Both the position numbers and the translations under genes were made by a program. 41,501 bases of DNA, taken from the IMG/VR virus record IMGVR_UViG_3300001683_000023, positions 1 to 41,501 of that record, one strand, 5' to 3'. The notes under the pieces are model-generated. The model was not told the origin of the DNA. It was given only the letters and a program-made list of their open reading frames with translations, and ran no database searches. Source of the DNA: a virus. Positions 16,637 to 25,028 of this stretch are shown here, piece by piece (the stretch's first letter is position 1; every line of letters begins with the position of its first letter).

Positions 16637-18175
16637 TTACAATAAACCATTAATATAGTCTTCCCTCATTCTTTGCTCCTTTTCTTTCGCCTTATGATAT
16701 CTTATCTGAAGATACTTAACATATGTTTTAGTAGCTTTTGATGGCATAACTGGATTGTAGTCATCTTCAGGTGGTTCTACTTTAAATCTTTCTTTGTACT
16801 TATGCTTAGCCCAGCCTTCTCCGTAATCTTTAATTGCTGCTAATCCTAGCAACTCCTCAAGAAATACTTTCCTAAAGTCATCACCGTACTGCTCCTTGGC
16901 TTCCATTACTCTAGTCTTTTTATTGACTAATCCTAATTGAGAGTCTAAGAAAGCAACATAATCAGATTTAGACTTATGCATCTTTCCACAAGAAGGACAG
17001 ATGTTTGAGCCTGAGTATGTTCTGAAACAACCTTCGCAAACAATAACAGAGTCTTCTTTCTTTCGCTCTTCTCTTTCAGCTCTCTTTCTTATCATTCCTT
17101 TTTTTAAATCCCACTTATGCTCATCATCAACAAAACCATTAATGTATACAGCTCCTGAATGGTCAATTACTATAGCTTTCTTTTTGTTTTCGTAAGGCCT
17201 AAGAACTCTTCCAACCATTTGGATGTAAAGTCCAAGTGATTTAGTTGGTCTTGCAAGAATGCAGACTTCAGCACAAGGAGCATCAAATCCCTCTGTAAGA
17301 ACCATACAGTTACATAGTACGGTTACCTTACCAGAATTGAAGTCTTTCAAGATTTGTTCCCTTTCTTCTGTTTCCGTTCCGCCATCAAGATGTGCAGACC
17401 TAACTCCCATTGCTTTAAACGATTCCATTATGTTTTGTGAATGCTTTACACCTGATGCGAATACAATGGTTTGCTTTCCTTTGGCTAGATGTTTCCACGT
17501 TGTTGCAATATCGCCAACTAGTTTTGGTTGATCCATCCTGTCGTTCAATGACTTAGAGTTAAAGTCGCCACCTATAATCCCAATTCCCTTTAAGTCTGGG
17601 ACGCTTGGAGAGTAGTAAATAACATCAACTAGAGATCCTTGTTTAGTCAACTCTTTAATGCTTGGTGCACAAACCATATGGTCGTAAACCTCTCCTAATC
17701 CCTCACCACCACCCCTAATAGGAGTAGCAGTCAACCCTATCAATAATGCATTACTATACTCACTGATTAGGTTTAAGTAAGTTTTAGACAAAGACCTGTG
17801 ACATTCATCAATAAAGACTATGTCTGCTTCTGGTAAGGACATCTTTTTTGAATTGATAGCCCTCGCTCTAAGAGTATCTACTGAAGCTATTTGAACATCC
17901 TCTAACTTCTTTGGTGAGATGCTCGCCATGATTATTCCATGTCTAATATTAGATTGGTCTAATTTGTCTGACGCTTGTGTTATTAATTCCCTTCTATGAG
18001 CTAAGAAGAGCACTTTAAGTCCTTTCTCTGTGAAGTAATCAACCAATGCAGCTGCCATCACTGTCTTTCCCGATCCTGTAGCTGCTTGAAGTATTATTCG
18101 TTTCTTTCCCTTCTTGTTTGATTTGATTAAATCGTTAAGAACATCCTTTTGGTATTTTCTGAGTACAAAACTCAT
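16637..18175 (-). CDS. superfamily 2 DEAD/DEAH-type DNA helicase, 512 aa
   Basis: Walker A A-T-G-S-G-K-T (32-38), motif Ia A-H-R-R-E-L (59-64), Walker B D-E-C-H (123-126), motif III T-A-T-P (149-152) and motif VI Q-M-V-G-R-V-L-R-P are all present. A C-terminal C-x2-C...C-x2-C zinc-finger-like segment lies near residues 375-395. The architecture resembles RadD/YejH-like and UvrB/RecG-related phage helicases; a role in repair, recombination or unwinding during replication is likely. It is not a hexameric replicative helicase. ATG 18175 overlaps the stop of the preceding micro-gene (ATGA). Confidence 0.88.
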   Translation of the reverse strand: MSFVLRKYQKDVLNDLIKSNKKGKKRIILQAATGSGKTVMAAALVDYFTEKGLKVLFLAHRRELITQASDKLDQSNIRHGIIMASISPKKLEDVQIASVDTLRARAINSKKMSLPEADIVFIDECHRSLSKTYLNLISEYSNALLIGLTATPIRGGGEGLGEVYDHMVCAPSIKELTKQGSLVDVIYYSPSVPDLKGIGIIGGDFNSKSLNDRMDQPKLVGDIATTWKHLAKGKQTIVFASGVKHSQNIMESFKAMGVRSAHLDGGTETEEREQILKDFNSGKVTVLCNCMVLTEGFDAPCAEVCILARPTKSLGLYIQMVGRVLRPYENKKKAIVIDHSGAVYINGFVDDEHKWDLKKGMIRKRAEREERKKEDSVIVCEGCFRTYSGSNICPSCGKMHKSKSDYVAFLDSQLGLVNKKTRVMEAKEQYGDDFRKVFLEELLGLAAIKDYGEGWAKHKYKERFKVEPPEDDYNPVMPSKATKTYVKYLQIRYHKAKEKEQRMREDYINGLL

Positions 18176-18240
18176 CTAAATGTGTTGTATAAAGATACCC
18201 CTACGAATAGTACGAAGTATAGTATTAGAAATAGTTCCAT
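18172..18240 (-). CDS. micro membrane peptide, 22 aa
   Basis: ATG 18240 follows AAAGGGAAACAAC, and the TGA overlaps the helicase ATG. The peptide is almost entirely one hydrophobic helix (Leu, Phe, Val, Ile, Tyr). It could be a real small membrane protein or a leader peptide whose translation opens the helicase start. Confidence 0.5.
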   Translation of the reverse strand: MELFLILYFVLFVGVSLYNTFR

Positions 18241-18359
18241 GTTGTTTCCCTTTAATTGTTTAGTTTAATTAGGGTTGCATTGTAAGTACGAAGTGCAACA
18301 TCTTCATAGCAGTTTAGACAGCTAACTTACTTAACTGTATCTTTTCCTATAACTAGGGA

Positions 18360-18911
18360 TCAGAACGGTATATCTTCTTCATTATCTCCAGCAACGTCTG
18401 CTAAAGCTACCTTTTCTTGCTTTTGGAAGTCAAAGGTTGGAACGAATTCTTCACCTGTTCCTTGATCCTCTCTGTACTCTACAAGTTCTAGTATCTGAAC
18501 AGCTTGCAATTCAAGAGATGTGTTCTCTTTACCATCACGGCTCCAATTATGACCAGAACATTGAATGTTACAAATAGACTCATTACCAATCAGATCGGTG
18601 AATGGGTTTCCGTAAGTATCAACAACTATTACTGGCTTCTTAGGCTGTCCACCTTCTCCAAAAGTAGTAGATTTCTTTAACTTAACTTGGCGTAGCCCAT
18701 CATGAAGAACCAATTCGTGCTCTATGTCTCTCTTTATCTTAGGGAATAAACCAGTTTTCTTGTAGGCATCTGCTTGTTCATCACTAAGGACAGCTTGAAT
18801 TGTCCAGTTATTCACACCTTCACCTTGGTAAGGTGGCTCAGGATTATTTTCTTGTAGTTTAGTCCACACTACTTTTACATTCTCAAACGAGTATTTTGTT
18901 ATATTTGACAT
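18360..18911 (-). CDS. phage single-stranded-DNA-binding protein (T7 gp2.5-like), 183 aa
   Basis: The sequence has the layout of T7-like ssDNA-binding proteins: a beta-rich body with Trp, Tyr and Phe residues, and a strongly acidic C-terminus ending D-N-E-E-D-I-P-F, the typical tip that recruits replication partners. The length is slightly below T7 gp2.5 (232). AAGGAGACAATT precedes ATG 18911. It is the first gene after the putative leftward phage-polymerase promoter, as expected for a protein needed in quantity. It is distinct from the bacterial-type SSB at 31701-32078. Confidence 0.75.
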   Translation of the reverse strand: MSNITKYSFENVKVVWTKLQENNPEPPYQGEGVNNWTIQAVLSDEQADAYKKTGLFPKIKRDIEHELVLHDGLRQVKLKKSTTFGEGGQPKKPVIVVDTYGNPFTDLIGNESICNIQCSGHNWSRDGKENTSLELQAVQILELVEYREDQGTGEEFVPTFDFQKQEKVALADVAGDNEEDIPF

Positions 18912-19002
18912 AATTGTCTCCTTTTTGTTGTTATGTCGATTCTATATAGTAGCAGTAGAATCTACATGTTTTTAACTTCTGCTACGAAGCTTTTGTTTTT
19001 AT
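18912..19002 (-). promoter_or_regulatory. structured 5' leader of the ssDNA-binding gene
   Basis: The region between the putative transcription start and the ATG holds an inverted repeat (GATTCTA/TAGAATC on the minus strand, about 18940-18964) and a smaller CTTC/GAAG hairpin. These lie between promoter and Shine-Dalgarno and could stabilise the message or be RNase III processing sites, as in T7 leaders. This is pattern-based inference. Confidence 0.45.
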
Positions 19003-19026
19003 CTCTATAAGGGCAACATAGGAATT
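19003..19026 (-). promoter_or_regulatory. putative T7-like RNA polymerase promoter, leftward
   Basis: On the minus strand a 24-base element, AATT followed by CCTATGTTGCCCTTATAGAG, is identical to two rightward copies at 33294 and 33725. The TATA-G-AG end resembles T7 (CTATAGGGAGA) and SP6 (CTATAGAAG) promoters, giving a predicted start at G 19005. It lies just after the RNA polymerase gene and before the ssDNA-binding/helicase/exonuclease block, the natural place for a middle promoter. Confidence 0.75.
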
Positions 19027-19052
19027 TCTCTTACTGTGTAAGGCCTGTAGCC

Positions 19053-21488
19053 CTAACAGAAGAAATATTCTGATTCCCTTATTTGTTCCAATTTTAAGTC
19101 CCCTTGATTGGGTACTTTTGCATCGAAACTTTCATCACAATTGACAAACTGTTCGTACATTTTGGTTATTACGTTACAGCTGTACATTCCAATAAATACC
19201 TCTTTGGTTGTTTCCAGTAATTCGTCTACATCATCAGCATGAACTGAAAATGAATCATGGATAGCCCCAAATGAGGAAACTCCAACGGACTTCAGATGGT
19301 TTATTACTAAACACATATGTGAAGCATCCATTGAATGAACATAGTTAGGGCTTATTCCAGACATTATCTCATGCAGAGACGGCTTGTCAGTTACCTCATG
19401 GTAGACAAGATCTATTCGTTCTTTGTTAAGTCTAACTACGGTTTTCTTTTTTCTAGTAATCCATTTCTCAGCATTGACAGGAAATCCACTTGGAGTCTCC
19501 CATTGAGCTGAGTCATAGCCTAGTTCTTTTATTCTGTGCTTTGTTAATGCTTGCAAGTAGTTTTTGATTGCTACTGGCCCTGAGCATAACGAGTTGTATG
19601 TTTCTACTAAATCCTTTGCTAGTCGGTTAGCAACAGACCTTGTTATTCCGTACTTTATTGTCATCCCAGCATCATAGCAGTCTGTGTAAATAATGTTGGC
19701 TATACAGCGAACTCCTGCATCATAAGCCTTGGTCATTGTCCCTCGTTTACTGATGCCTTTTCTGATTAGCTTCATTGGTATTGCTGCTAGTATTTTTCCA
19801 AGGTCGTTTCCAACATTTCTGTTAATAATTCCTTTGGCAACAACAATGTAGAAATCAATTGGCTTTTTCTGAGGTATTAGTCCCACCATCTTCCCAGCTA
19901 TTTCATCTTTACTCATTGCAGCAAGATGTTGTGTTCCATTTACAGAGCCATCTATAGCTATCGGTATTTGAGAGTAATAATCTCCCTCCTCAGATAGGTA
20001 ATGCACAACCTCAAAACACAAGGATAAGAATACCCAAGGCTTCTCAGCATCAAGCCATATGTCCCTAGCTTCTATTGGATCCATAGCTATCTCTAGAATA
20101 ATACCTAAGTTCTCTTCTGCCCAGTTAACTCTGTCTTGAAGAGTCATCTTGTCTACTGACATATCTGGAACACTATCCTTTTTCAAGTCAGAAACATAAT
20201 CATATTCCAACCAGTCAAGTTTCTCAATTTCGTTTGTTTTGTAAGATTGGTTAAAGCTATTTGCAATATGTATTAGTAAATGCTTGTACCCTTTATCGGT
20301 CATTAGCTTCTTTTCGGCAAACATAAGATGACCCCTTGCAAGGTCTGATGATTGATAAGAGAAGTATGGATCACGAGCATAAACCCTACCTCTAAAGTCT
20401 AGGAAACTAGCTAAGTAGAACTTGTATCCTAGCCATCCAGGCACTTTATCGTCCCCATGTATTGTGTTAATAATGAACGAATCTCTGTTTGCTTGAGATC
20501 TTATCCTTAAACATGTTTGTTTAGCTAACCAGAGCCTATTCTCAATTTCGTATACCTCTTGGCATCTCTTTACCTTTTTGATTATTGGCTTGTATTTCTT
20601 AGAAGATTGGCTTATGTTCTTTAATTGCGACTCAAGCTTGACCATCTGAGTTTCAATTGTTTTAACTGTTGCGTTGTTTCCTTTATGAGGCTCGAACAAG
20701 ATATCGTTATGATACAAATCAACATCTTTGAGTTCTTTGTTGATGCTTTCTCTCTTAATATCAAGAACGCTAAATACTCGATTTTGGCCATCTTTTGTCT
20801 CTACCCTTATGTTGGTATCAGTTAATTGTTTTTGTAGCTGTATGGATATCTCAGCTACCTTAGGGTTGACTTCCCATTGGACTTCTTCTAATGAATTAAC
20901 TGCATTTATAAAAGGCGGAGGAGTTTCTTTGTCTATTTGTATTTTTCCTTTAACTAAGATGTCTTTACATCCCATAACCATTCTTTCTTTAGAATTCCAT
21001 TTAGGATACTTTCTAATGCTTATCCCAGCCCTTTCTTTAATTGGCATCTTTATGTTGTCGAAACGTTCTCCCAATTCAAGATGGTAAGGCTGAAACCTTA
21101 TTTTCCTTTTCTTACCATCGATAACTATCTCATCATAGGTTAAGAAATCTTCTCTATGCAAAGTTAAATACTTATTCTTTATCAAAGATTCAACAATTAA
21201 CGAGCCTAATTGAGCGCTCTTATTTGTATTTGGATTTGGAACGTCTAGTGCTTTTGTTGCAATTTCTCCTATCTTGATCAATGTGTTAGTTAGCCAAATC
21301 ATTCCGTTATGTTTACAGAATGAATAAGTTAAATAGTTAAAAGTGTCTAGGACTATTGAATAAGAGCGAAAGTCATCTCTTAAACATTTGGCGTTTCTAA
21401 ATATTTGAACTGCAGATCTTTTGTTATTCTTAAAGTCTGTTATTTTGTTTTCTATATCCCATACAACCTCTTGTACTTTGTATTCCAT
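19053..21488 (-). CDS. T7-like DNA-dependent RNA polymerase, 811 aa
   Basis: Single-subunit phage RNA polymerase with motif A A-I-D-G-S-V-N-G-T-Q-H (catalytic Asp513), motif B K577-x3-K581-R-G-T-M-T-K-A-Y589, the conserved Y-V-H-S-M-D-A-S-H segment (716-724) and motif C I-H-D-S-F (Asp745). Its length is near T7 gp1 (883). Two departures from T7 are seen: the residue matching T7 Arg627 is Lys577, and Gly640 after the motif B Tyr is Asp590. The gene lies in the leftward early unit; its probable targets are the three 24-base promoters at 19003, 33294 and 33725. The enzyme should drive middle and late genes. ATG 21488 follows AAAAGGGGATTT. Confidence 0.95.
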   Translation of the reverse strand: MEYKVQEVVWDIENKITDFKNNKRSAVQIFRNAKCLRDDFRSYSIVLDTFNYLTYSFCKHNGMIWLTNTLIKIGEIATKALDVPNPNTNKSAQLGSLIVESLIKNKYLTLHREDFLTYDEIVIDGKKRKIRFQPYHLELGERFDNIKMPIKERAGISIRKYPKWNSKERMVMGCKDILVKGKIQIDKETPPPFINAVNSLEEVQWEVNPKVAEISIQLQKQLTDTNIRVETKDGQNRVFSVLDIKRESINKELKDVDLYHNDILFEPHKGNNATVKTIETQMVKLESQLKNISQSSKKYKPIIKKVKRCQEVYEIENRLWLAKQTCLRIRSQANRDSFIINTIHGDDKVPGWLGYKFYLASFLDFRGRVYARDPYFSYQSSDLARGHLMFAEKKLMTDKGYKHLLIHIANSFNQSYKTNEIEKLDWLEYDYVSDLKKDSVPDMSVDKMTLQDRVNWAEENLGIILEIAMDPIEARDIWLDAEKPWVFLSLCFEVVHYLSEEGDYYSQIPIAIDGSVNGTQHLAAMSKDEIAGKMVGLIPQKKPIDFYIVVAKGIINRNVGNDLGKILAAIPMKLIRKGISKRGTMTKAYDAGVRCIANIIYTDCYDAGMTIKYGITRSVANRLAKDLVETYNSLCSGPVAIKNYLQALTKHRIKELGYDSAQWETPSGFPVNAEKWITRKKKTVVRLNKERIDLVYHEVTDKPSLHEIMSGISPNYVHSMDASHMCLVINHLKSVGVSSFGAIHDSFSVHADDVDELLETTKEVFIGMYSCNVITKMYEQFVNCDESFDAKVPNQGDLKLEQIRESEYFFC

Positions 21489-21502
21489 AAATCCCCTTTT
21501 AT

Positions 21503-22462
21503 TTAGTTTTTGATTTGCCTAGTTACAAAGCTCTTATTGTTTTGTTCTTCCATAGTTGACATCAGCACATCATTTTGATCTTGTCCAATCTTGTCAGGAA
21601 TAAAGACCCATGCCTCTATTCCTTTGGCCATTAGTCTTTTTCCTAGTTTATATGCTGATGCTTGACCCGTGTAATTTCTATCGTTGTCGGCATATATCCA
21701 GACTTGCTCTATTCCCTTTGGAGGAATAAAGTTCTCTAAACAATTAGAGTTCATTGCAGCAAAGGCTGGTAAACCAGAATCTATATGAGCAGCATAAGCT
21801 GATTCAATCCCTTCAGCTATACATATCTTATCTTCAAAATCAATATGTAATCGTATTGCAGCTCCAGATATTGTTCCCTTAGGAGTCATTACCTTTCTAG
21901 CAGGATCTATATCCGCCTTCTTTCCATCTTTTGTATAAGTAAGATGATAAGACACAGCGTTCCCTTCCCAGTCTTTAATTAAGGCAACTAGCACCTCATA
22001 TTCTCCTTGGCTTTTCATGTCTTTGTAGAATTTAAGAGTAGCTTGTTGAAGGCCTTCTGGGTAGGATGTGAAACCTCTAGAGTCTAAATATTTAGTTACG
22101 GATGTGTAACCCATAAGAGGTCTTGCTTCTTCTGCTACCTTTCTTAAGGCAGGCACTGGATCAAATTTAGGATTGTCAACTGGTATTCCTCCAGTTATCC
22201 CAAGAATACCTTTGATTTGTTTTGCGGCAGAGGCAAAGTTTATGTCAAAGTATTTCTGAACTAAATTCCAACCATCTCCATTTCCACATTGATTACATAT
22301 GTAACGACCTTCGTTATGAAAGTCTGTGAATCTGAATCGGTCTTTTCCTCCGCATAATGGACATGGCCCATTCTTACCGTTTAAGAAGTTTTCAGGAATA
22401 CCTAACTCAATTAGAATATTGAGCCATCTCCCCTTCACTTCTTTTGTGACATCTGCTTTCAT
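21503..22462 (-). CDS. zinc-binding TOPRIM primase, 319 aa
   Basis: Synthesises RNA primers for DNA replication. The N-terminus has a C-P-L-C-G-G-K-D-R-F-R-F zinc ribbon with second half C-x2-C (Cys34, Cys37, Cys56, Cys59), followed by a TOPRIM core with E-G-I-E-S-A (Glu217) and Y-A-D-N-D (Asp259, Asp261). This is the layout of T7 gp4/P4 alpha primase N-termini, but the protein stops after TOPRIM; no helicase domain is attached. Start ATG 22462 is chosen for GGGAGAAAAT; an in-frame TTG lies four codons upstream. No phage DNA polymerase is seen nearby, so the primers may feed the host enzyme. Confidence 0.9.
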   Translation of the reverse strand: MKADVTKEVKGRWLNILIELGIPENFLNGKNGPCPLCGGKDRFRFTDFHNEGRYICNQCGNGDGWNLVQKYFDINFASAAKQIKGILGITGGIPVDNPKFDPVPALRKVAEEARPLMGYTSVTKYLDSRGFTSYPEGLQQATLKFYKDMKSQGEYEVLVALIKDWEGNAVSYHLTYTKDGKKADIDPARKVMTPKGTISGAAIRLHIDFEDKICIAEGIESAYAAHIDSGLPAFAAMNSNCLENFIPPKGIEQVWIYADNDRNYTGQASAYKLGKRLMAKGIEAWVFIPDKIGQDQNDVLMSTMEEQNNKSFVTRQIKN

Positions 22463-22493
22463 ATTTTCTCCCAAGTAGTTGATAATTTTAACA

Positions 22494-23135
22494 TTAGTGC
22501 TTTAAGTATGTGATGTTTTTGATAGAAGGATTCCAACATTTTGTACATCCACTACACTGTCCGTTAGTTTCAAAAGCCCTACAAGTTGCCTTGTCTGGAT
22601 CTGTTGTAACAGTTGATGTATGAGCGTACTTAGGTGGATGCCCATCAACCATAGAACCGCTCAATCTTATCAAGAGATTCTTAGGTATATCACCTTTGAA
22701 GTTCTTAATTAAGACTGATTCCTTGGTAGGAAGCCAATGGTTAATCTTTGGAGTTTGTCTAGCTACTTCGATAATCTTTTCAAGGTGTTCTTTGCTTTGC
22801 AAGTCACCACTGTCGAAATGTCTAAACAAGCCCGATTGGGTTATCCTCTTTTTATGATTCAAGATAAACACCCAAGCCTTTACCCAACTGTTGTCGGATA
22901 TAAGCTTGGTTCTGCGTTGCAGAGCTTTCTTGACGTTTGAAAATCTGTAGTTGCCTTTTCTGGCGTAGCAGTCAAAGCATACAGACCCTGGTATGAGAGC
23001 CAGTTTTGATCCTGTCTTGCAGTCAAATGCTGACAGGTTACTACTGCAGGTATCTAGTTTAGATGTTTTAGCAACACCTCCAGTAATTTCTTCTGCTCTT
23101 TTGAGCGTTGTTATTTGTATATTCATGTTATTCAT
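22494..23135 (-). CDS. GP88-like cysteine-rich protein, 213 aa
   Basis: The protein resembles the phage GP88 family, known from mycobacteriophages and others, whose function is not established. Visible signatures are C-x2-C-Y-A-R-K-G (Cys53, Cys56), a central F-R-H-F-D-S-G-D-L (104-112), and a C-terminal C-x8-C-x2-C-x2-C (Cys185, 194, 197, 200) that could bind a metal or Fe-S cluster. Start ATG 23135 has GGGAAATAAC upstream; a second ATG three codons on is possible. It sits between replication genes and the small early genes. Confidence 0.6.
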   Translation of the reverse strand: MNNMNIQITTLKRAEEITGGVAKTSKLDTCSSNLSAFDCKTGSKLALIPGSVCFDCYARKGNYRFSNVKKALQRRTKLISDNSWVKAWVFILNHKKRITQSGLFRHFDSGDLQSKEHLEKIIEVARQTPKINHWLPTKESVLIKNFKGDIPKNLLIRLSGSMVDGHPPKYAHTSTVTTDPDKATCRAFETNGQCSGCTKCWNPSIKNITYLKH

Positions 23136-23136
23136 G

Positions 23137-23235
23137 TTATTTCCCGTTATTTGTAATGGTGTATAATGGAATCCGATGGATCAAACCCACGTTCTCCCAA
23201 GAACTACTACTCTCCTCAAGAATAGATTGATCCAT
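23137..23235 (-). CDS. possible micro-protein, 32 aa
   Basis: A frame from ATG 23235 ends in G-K-stop, where the TAA is embedded in the next gene's GGGAAATAACATG leader, the same junction style as real neighbours. The Shine-Dalgarno is poor (AAGGTG too close). The DNA also carries a long inverted repeat, so it may instead be a non-coding spacer. Confidence 0.35.
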   Translation of the reverse strand: MDQSILEESSSSWENVGLIHRIPLYTITNNGK

Positions 23236-23236
23236 C
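23175..23236. repeat. 10-bp inverted repeat in the leader of the GP88-like gene
   Basis: GATGGATCAA (23175-23184) pairs perfectly with TTGATCCATC (23227-23236). Inside lies a second hairpin, GTTCT/AGAAC with a 4-base loop (23191-23195/23200-23204). There is no following T-run, so it is not an obvious terminator. It could be an mRNA processing or stabilising structure between the small early genes and the GP88-like gene. Confidence 0.6.
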
Positions 23237-23242
23237 ACCTTA

Positions 23243-23491
23243 TTATTGTTCTGCATGTGAGGCCACCTCATCATCTGGAACATCTTCATGTACAGCAGAC
23301 CAATCAGACCAGAATAGGTAATCATCATCGCTGTCTTTTTGTATTTCATCAAAGACAACATAAGTATTATCTAAATTGGAGTTGACATACATTCCTGTGA
23401 CACATATTTCATCACACATATACCATTCACCGTCTTCTGTCATGAACCCGCTATCTATGGATTCGCTACAATAGCTGCAATTATGTCTCAT
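23243..23491 (-). CDS. small zinc-finger-like protein, 82 aa
   Basis: ATG 23491 is chosen because GGAGG lies upstream; the frame's earlier TTG lies within the previous gene. Cys5, Cys8, Cys26 and Cys30 form a C-x2-C...C-x3-C finger, followed by an acidic, aromatic tail. The function is unknown; a small regulator or host-directed protein is possible. Confidence 0.7.
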   Translation of the reverse strand: MRHNCSYCSESIDSGFMTEDGEWYMCDEICVTGMYVNSNLDNTYVVFDEIQKDSDDDYLFWSDWSAVHEDVPDDEVASHAEQ

Positions 23492-23633
23492 TAGCCTTAT
23501 CCTCCATAACTTCTGTTCTGTCAACTCTAAGAACGATGTAGCCAGTGTCTGATGATACTTCTAATGCATCACAGATATCTTGCCACACAGCTTTACTTCT
23601 AAAGTCTTCTTGATATAGTTCTAAGTAATTCAT
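23481..23633 (-). CDS. hypothetical small early protein, 50 aa
   Basis: ATG 23633 overlaps the previous stop (ATGA) and has the recurring AGGAGGAAGT leader. The product is acidic and soluble with no recognised motif. It overlaps the next gene by 11 bases. Confidence 0.72.
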   Translation of the reverse strand: MNYLELYQEDFRSKAVWQDICDALEVSSDTGYIVLRVDRTEVMEDKANET

Positions 23634-23830
23634 ACTTCCTCCTTTTTATACTCAAAATTGAGATCAGCACCACAACTAGCATTTAGATTGTGAAGACACA
23701 CACCTTCGTATCCCTCTTCTATTCTAAGGTTTGCTATTAGTTTAGCCTCATCTAGACTTAACCAGTAATCTGATAAGTCATTAGAGTCTTCATCGACTAC
23801 TACCCATTCTTTAGTTTTATTGTTGCTCAT
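23630..23830 (-). CDS. hypothetical small early protein, 66 aa
   Basis: ATG 23830 is chosen for GGGAGGTAGGACA directly upstream and an ATGA overlap with the preceding gene; a TTG five codons upstream is discarded. Acidic, with two Cys and a helix typical of small phage proteins. No known family. Confidence 0.7.
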   Translation of the reverse strand: MSNNKTKEWVVVDEDSNDLSDYWLSLDEAKLIANLRIEEGYEGVCLHNLNASCGADLNFEYKKEEV

Positions 23831-24084
23831 TGTCCTACCTCCCAACTACCATCAGTAACTACTTCTACTTTTAAAGAGTCGTTAATATCCTCAATAAAAT
23901 CTAAGAAGTCATCAAGTGTTTTGAATACTTTTACTGTTCCAATATCATCTTCGGCTTTTATTCCGACAACATCATCTAATACAAACTTCATACTATCTCC
24001 TTTATTATTAATTTTAAATCTATCCCACACATCATCAGACCACATAGCGCTTCCAATATGTTTTTTCATGTTTTCTTTATTCAT
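23827..24084 (-). CDS. hypothetical acidic early protein, 85 aa
   Basis: ATG 24084 follows AAGGAGGAATAAG. A second strong Shine-Dalgarno (AAAGGAGATAGT) precedes an in-frame ATG at 23991, so a shorter 54-residue form may also be made. Acidic alpha/beta composition; not recognised. Confidence 0.62.
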   Translation of the reverse strand: MNKENMKKHIGSAMWSDDVWDRFKINNKGDSMKFVLDDVVGIKAEDDIGTVKVFKTLDDFLDFIEDINDSLKVEVVTDGSWEVGQ

Positions 24085-24095
24085 CTTATTCCTCC

Positions 24096-24302
24096 TTATG
24101 ATGAGACTTCTCTTATAATATTTGTTGGTGTACACAATATATCCATGTCTAAAACTTCCGTTCCATCTGTAAGTACACCTTCATTTAAGTAAAGATAATC
24201 TGCATCCCAACTATCATCACCATCTGATATTGTTATAAAGAATTCTTTATATCCCTTCTCTTGCATTTCTTCAAGCATTTCAATTAATTTTATAATCTTC
24301 AT
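24096..24302 (-). CDS. hypothetical small early protein, 68 aa
   Basis: AAGGAGGAAAC precedes ATG 24302. The N-terminal helix (K-I-I-K-L-I-E-M-L-E-E-M) leads into a sequence with D-G-D-D-S-W-D-A-D-Y-L-Y-L, as seen in many small phage and prophage proteins of unknown role. Confidence 0.72.
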   Translation of the reverse strand: MKIIKLIEMLEEMQEKGYKEFFITISDGDDSWDADYLYLNEGVLTDGTEVLDMDILCTPTNIIREVSS

Positions 24303-24311
24303 GTTTCCTCC

Positions 24312-24608
24312 TTAAATTGTATTAATAAAGTCTGAGCCTAGAAGCTCTGTTACAGTATCACCAATGGTATTGTTATAATAATCCCACTGACCTTTAGTCT
24401 GTGATTCCACAACTTCTGCAACAGCATTATTGAAGTCTTGGTCGCCTATCTCATCATCAAGATATTGACCACTACTTGCTAAATCTTCAATAACTATCGG
24501 TGTTAATATACTTTCCATTTTCGATGCCCATTTAGAATACTGTTCTTCTTTAATTAATCGTTCGTATTCAACCATGGTCATACCTTCTTTCCATTTAACT
24601 TTACTCAT
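24312..24608 (-). CDS. hypothetical early protein, 98 aa
   Basis: ATG 24608 is chosen for the AAAGGAGGAAGT leader; an open extension of 19 codons upstream overlaps the preceding gene and has no Shine-Dalgarno. The product is acidic and helical, without known motifs. Confidence 0.7.
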   Translation of the reverse strand: MSKVKWKEGMTMVEYERLIKEEQYSKWASKMESILTPIVIEDLASSGQYLDDEIGDQDFNNAVAEVVESQTKGQWDYYNNTIGDTVTELLGSDFINTI

Positions 24609-24618
24609 ACTTCCTCCT

Positions 24619-24864
24619 TTATACCCATTCAATTTTAAAATCGTTCCATTCTTCGATATACTCACCTTCTATTTCTTCTTCATAGAAGTGTTCCTTTACC
24701 TCCTCCCAATTCTGAATATGATTAATAGGCATTAGACCAGCAACATCTAATACAAACTGTTTAGGTGTACTGCCATCTTCCCAAGCCTCCATAAGTTCGT
24801 TAGCAGTGTATTCCTCTAATATCCAAGGTACAAACAATTCTTCTTTTACTTTAAGTGTTTTCAT
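24619..24864 (-). CDS. hypothetical acidic early protein, 81 aa
   Basis: AAAGGAGGAAGT precedes ATG 24864, which overlaps the previous stop. Rich in Glu and Trp (pI clearly acidic), a composition common in host-inhibiting or DNA-mimic phage proteins, but nothing specific is recognised. Confidence 0.72.
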   Translation of the reverse strand: MKTLKVKEELFVPWILEEYTANELMEAWEDGSTPKQFVLDVAGLMPINHIQNWEEVKEHFYEEEIEGEYIEEWNDFKIEWV

Positions 24865-25028
24865 ACTTCCTCCTTTGTTCCATTCCAGTCAATAGAAATA
24901 ACCTCAGCACCCCACATACTTGCCTCTTCTCGTGCTTCGGCCATTACTTTCCCTTTGTTGGTTTCGTCTGTTTCTAATACAAAATAGAAATGCTCACCGT
25001 GTTCAATACAATTAACTTCGTATTTCAT
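24861..25028 (-). CDS. hypothetical small early protein, 55 aa
   Basis: ATG 25028 overlaps the preceding TAA (TAATG) and has GGAGGACTTGTA upstream; an earlier in-frame start at 25058 has no Shine-Dalgarno. The protein begins M-K-Y-E-V-N-C and looks like a compact alpha/beta fold. Function unknown. Confidence 0.7.
   Translation of the reverse strand: MKYEVNCIEHGEHFYFVLETDETNKGKVMAEAREEASMWGAEVISIDWNGTKEEV

Noticed and set aside
23137-23361. 74-codon minus-strand frame
   Set aside because: Its upper part overlaps the well-supported zinc-finger gene in another frame. Only the last 32 codons remain possible and are listed separately with low confidence.
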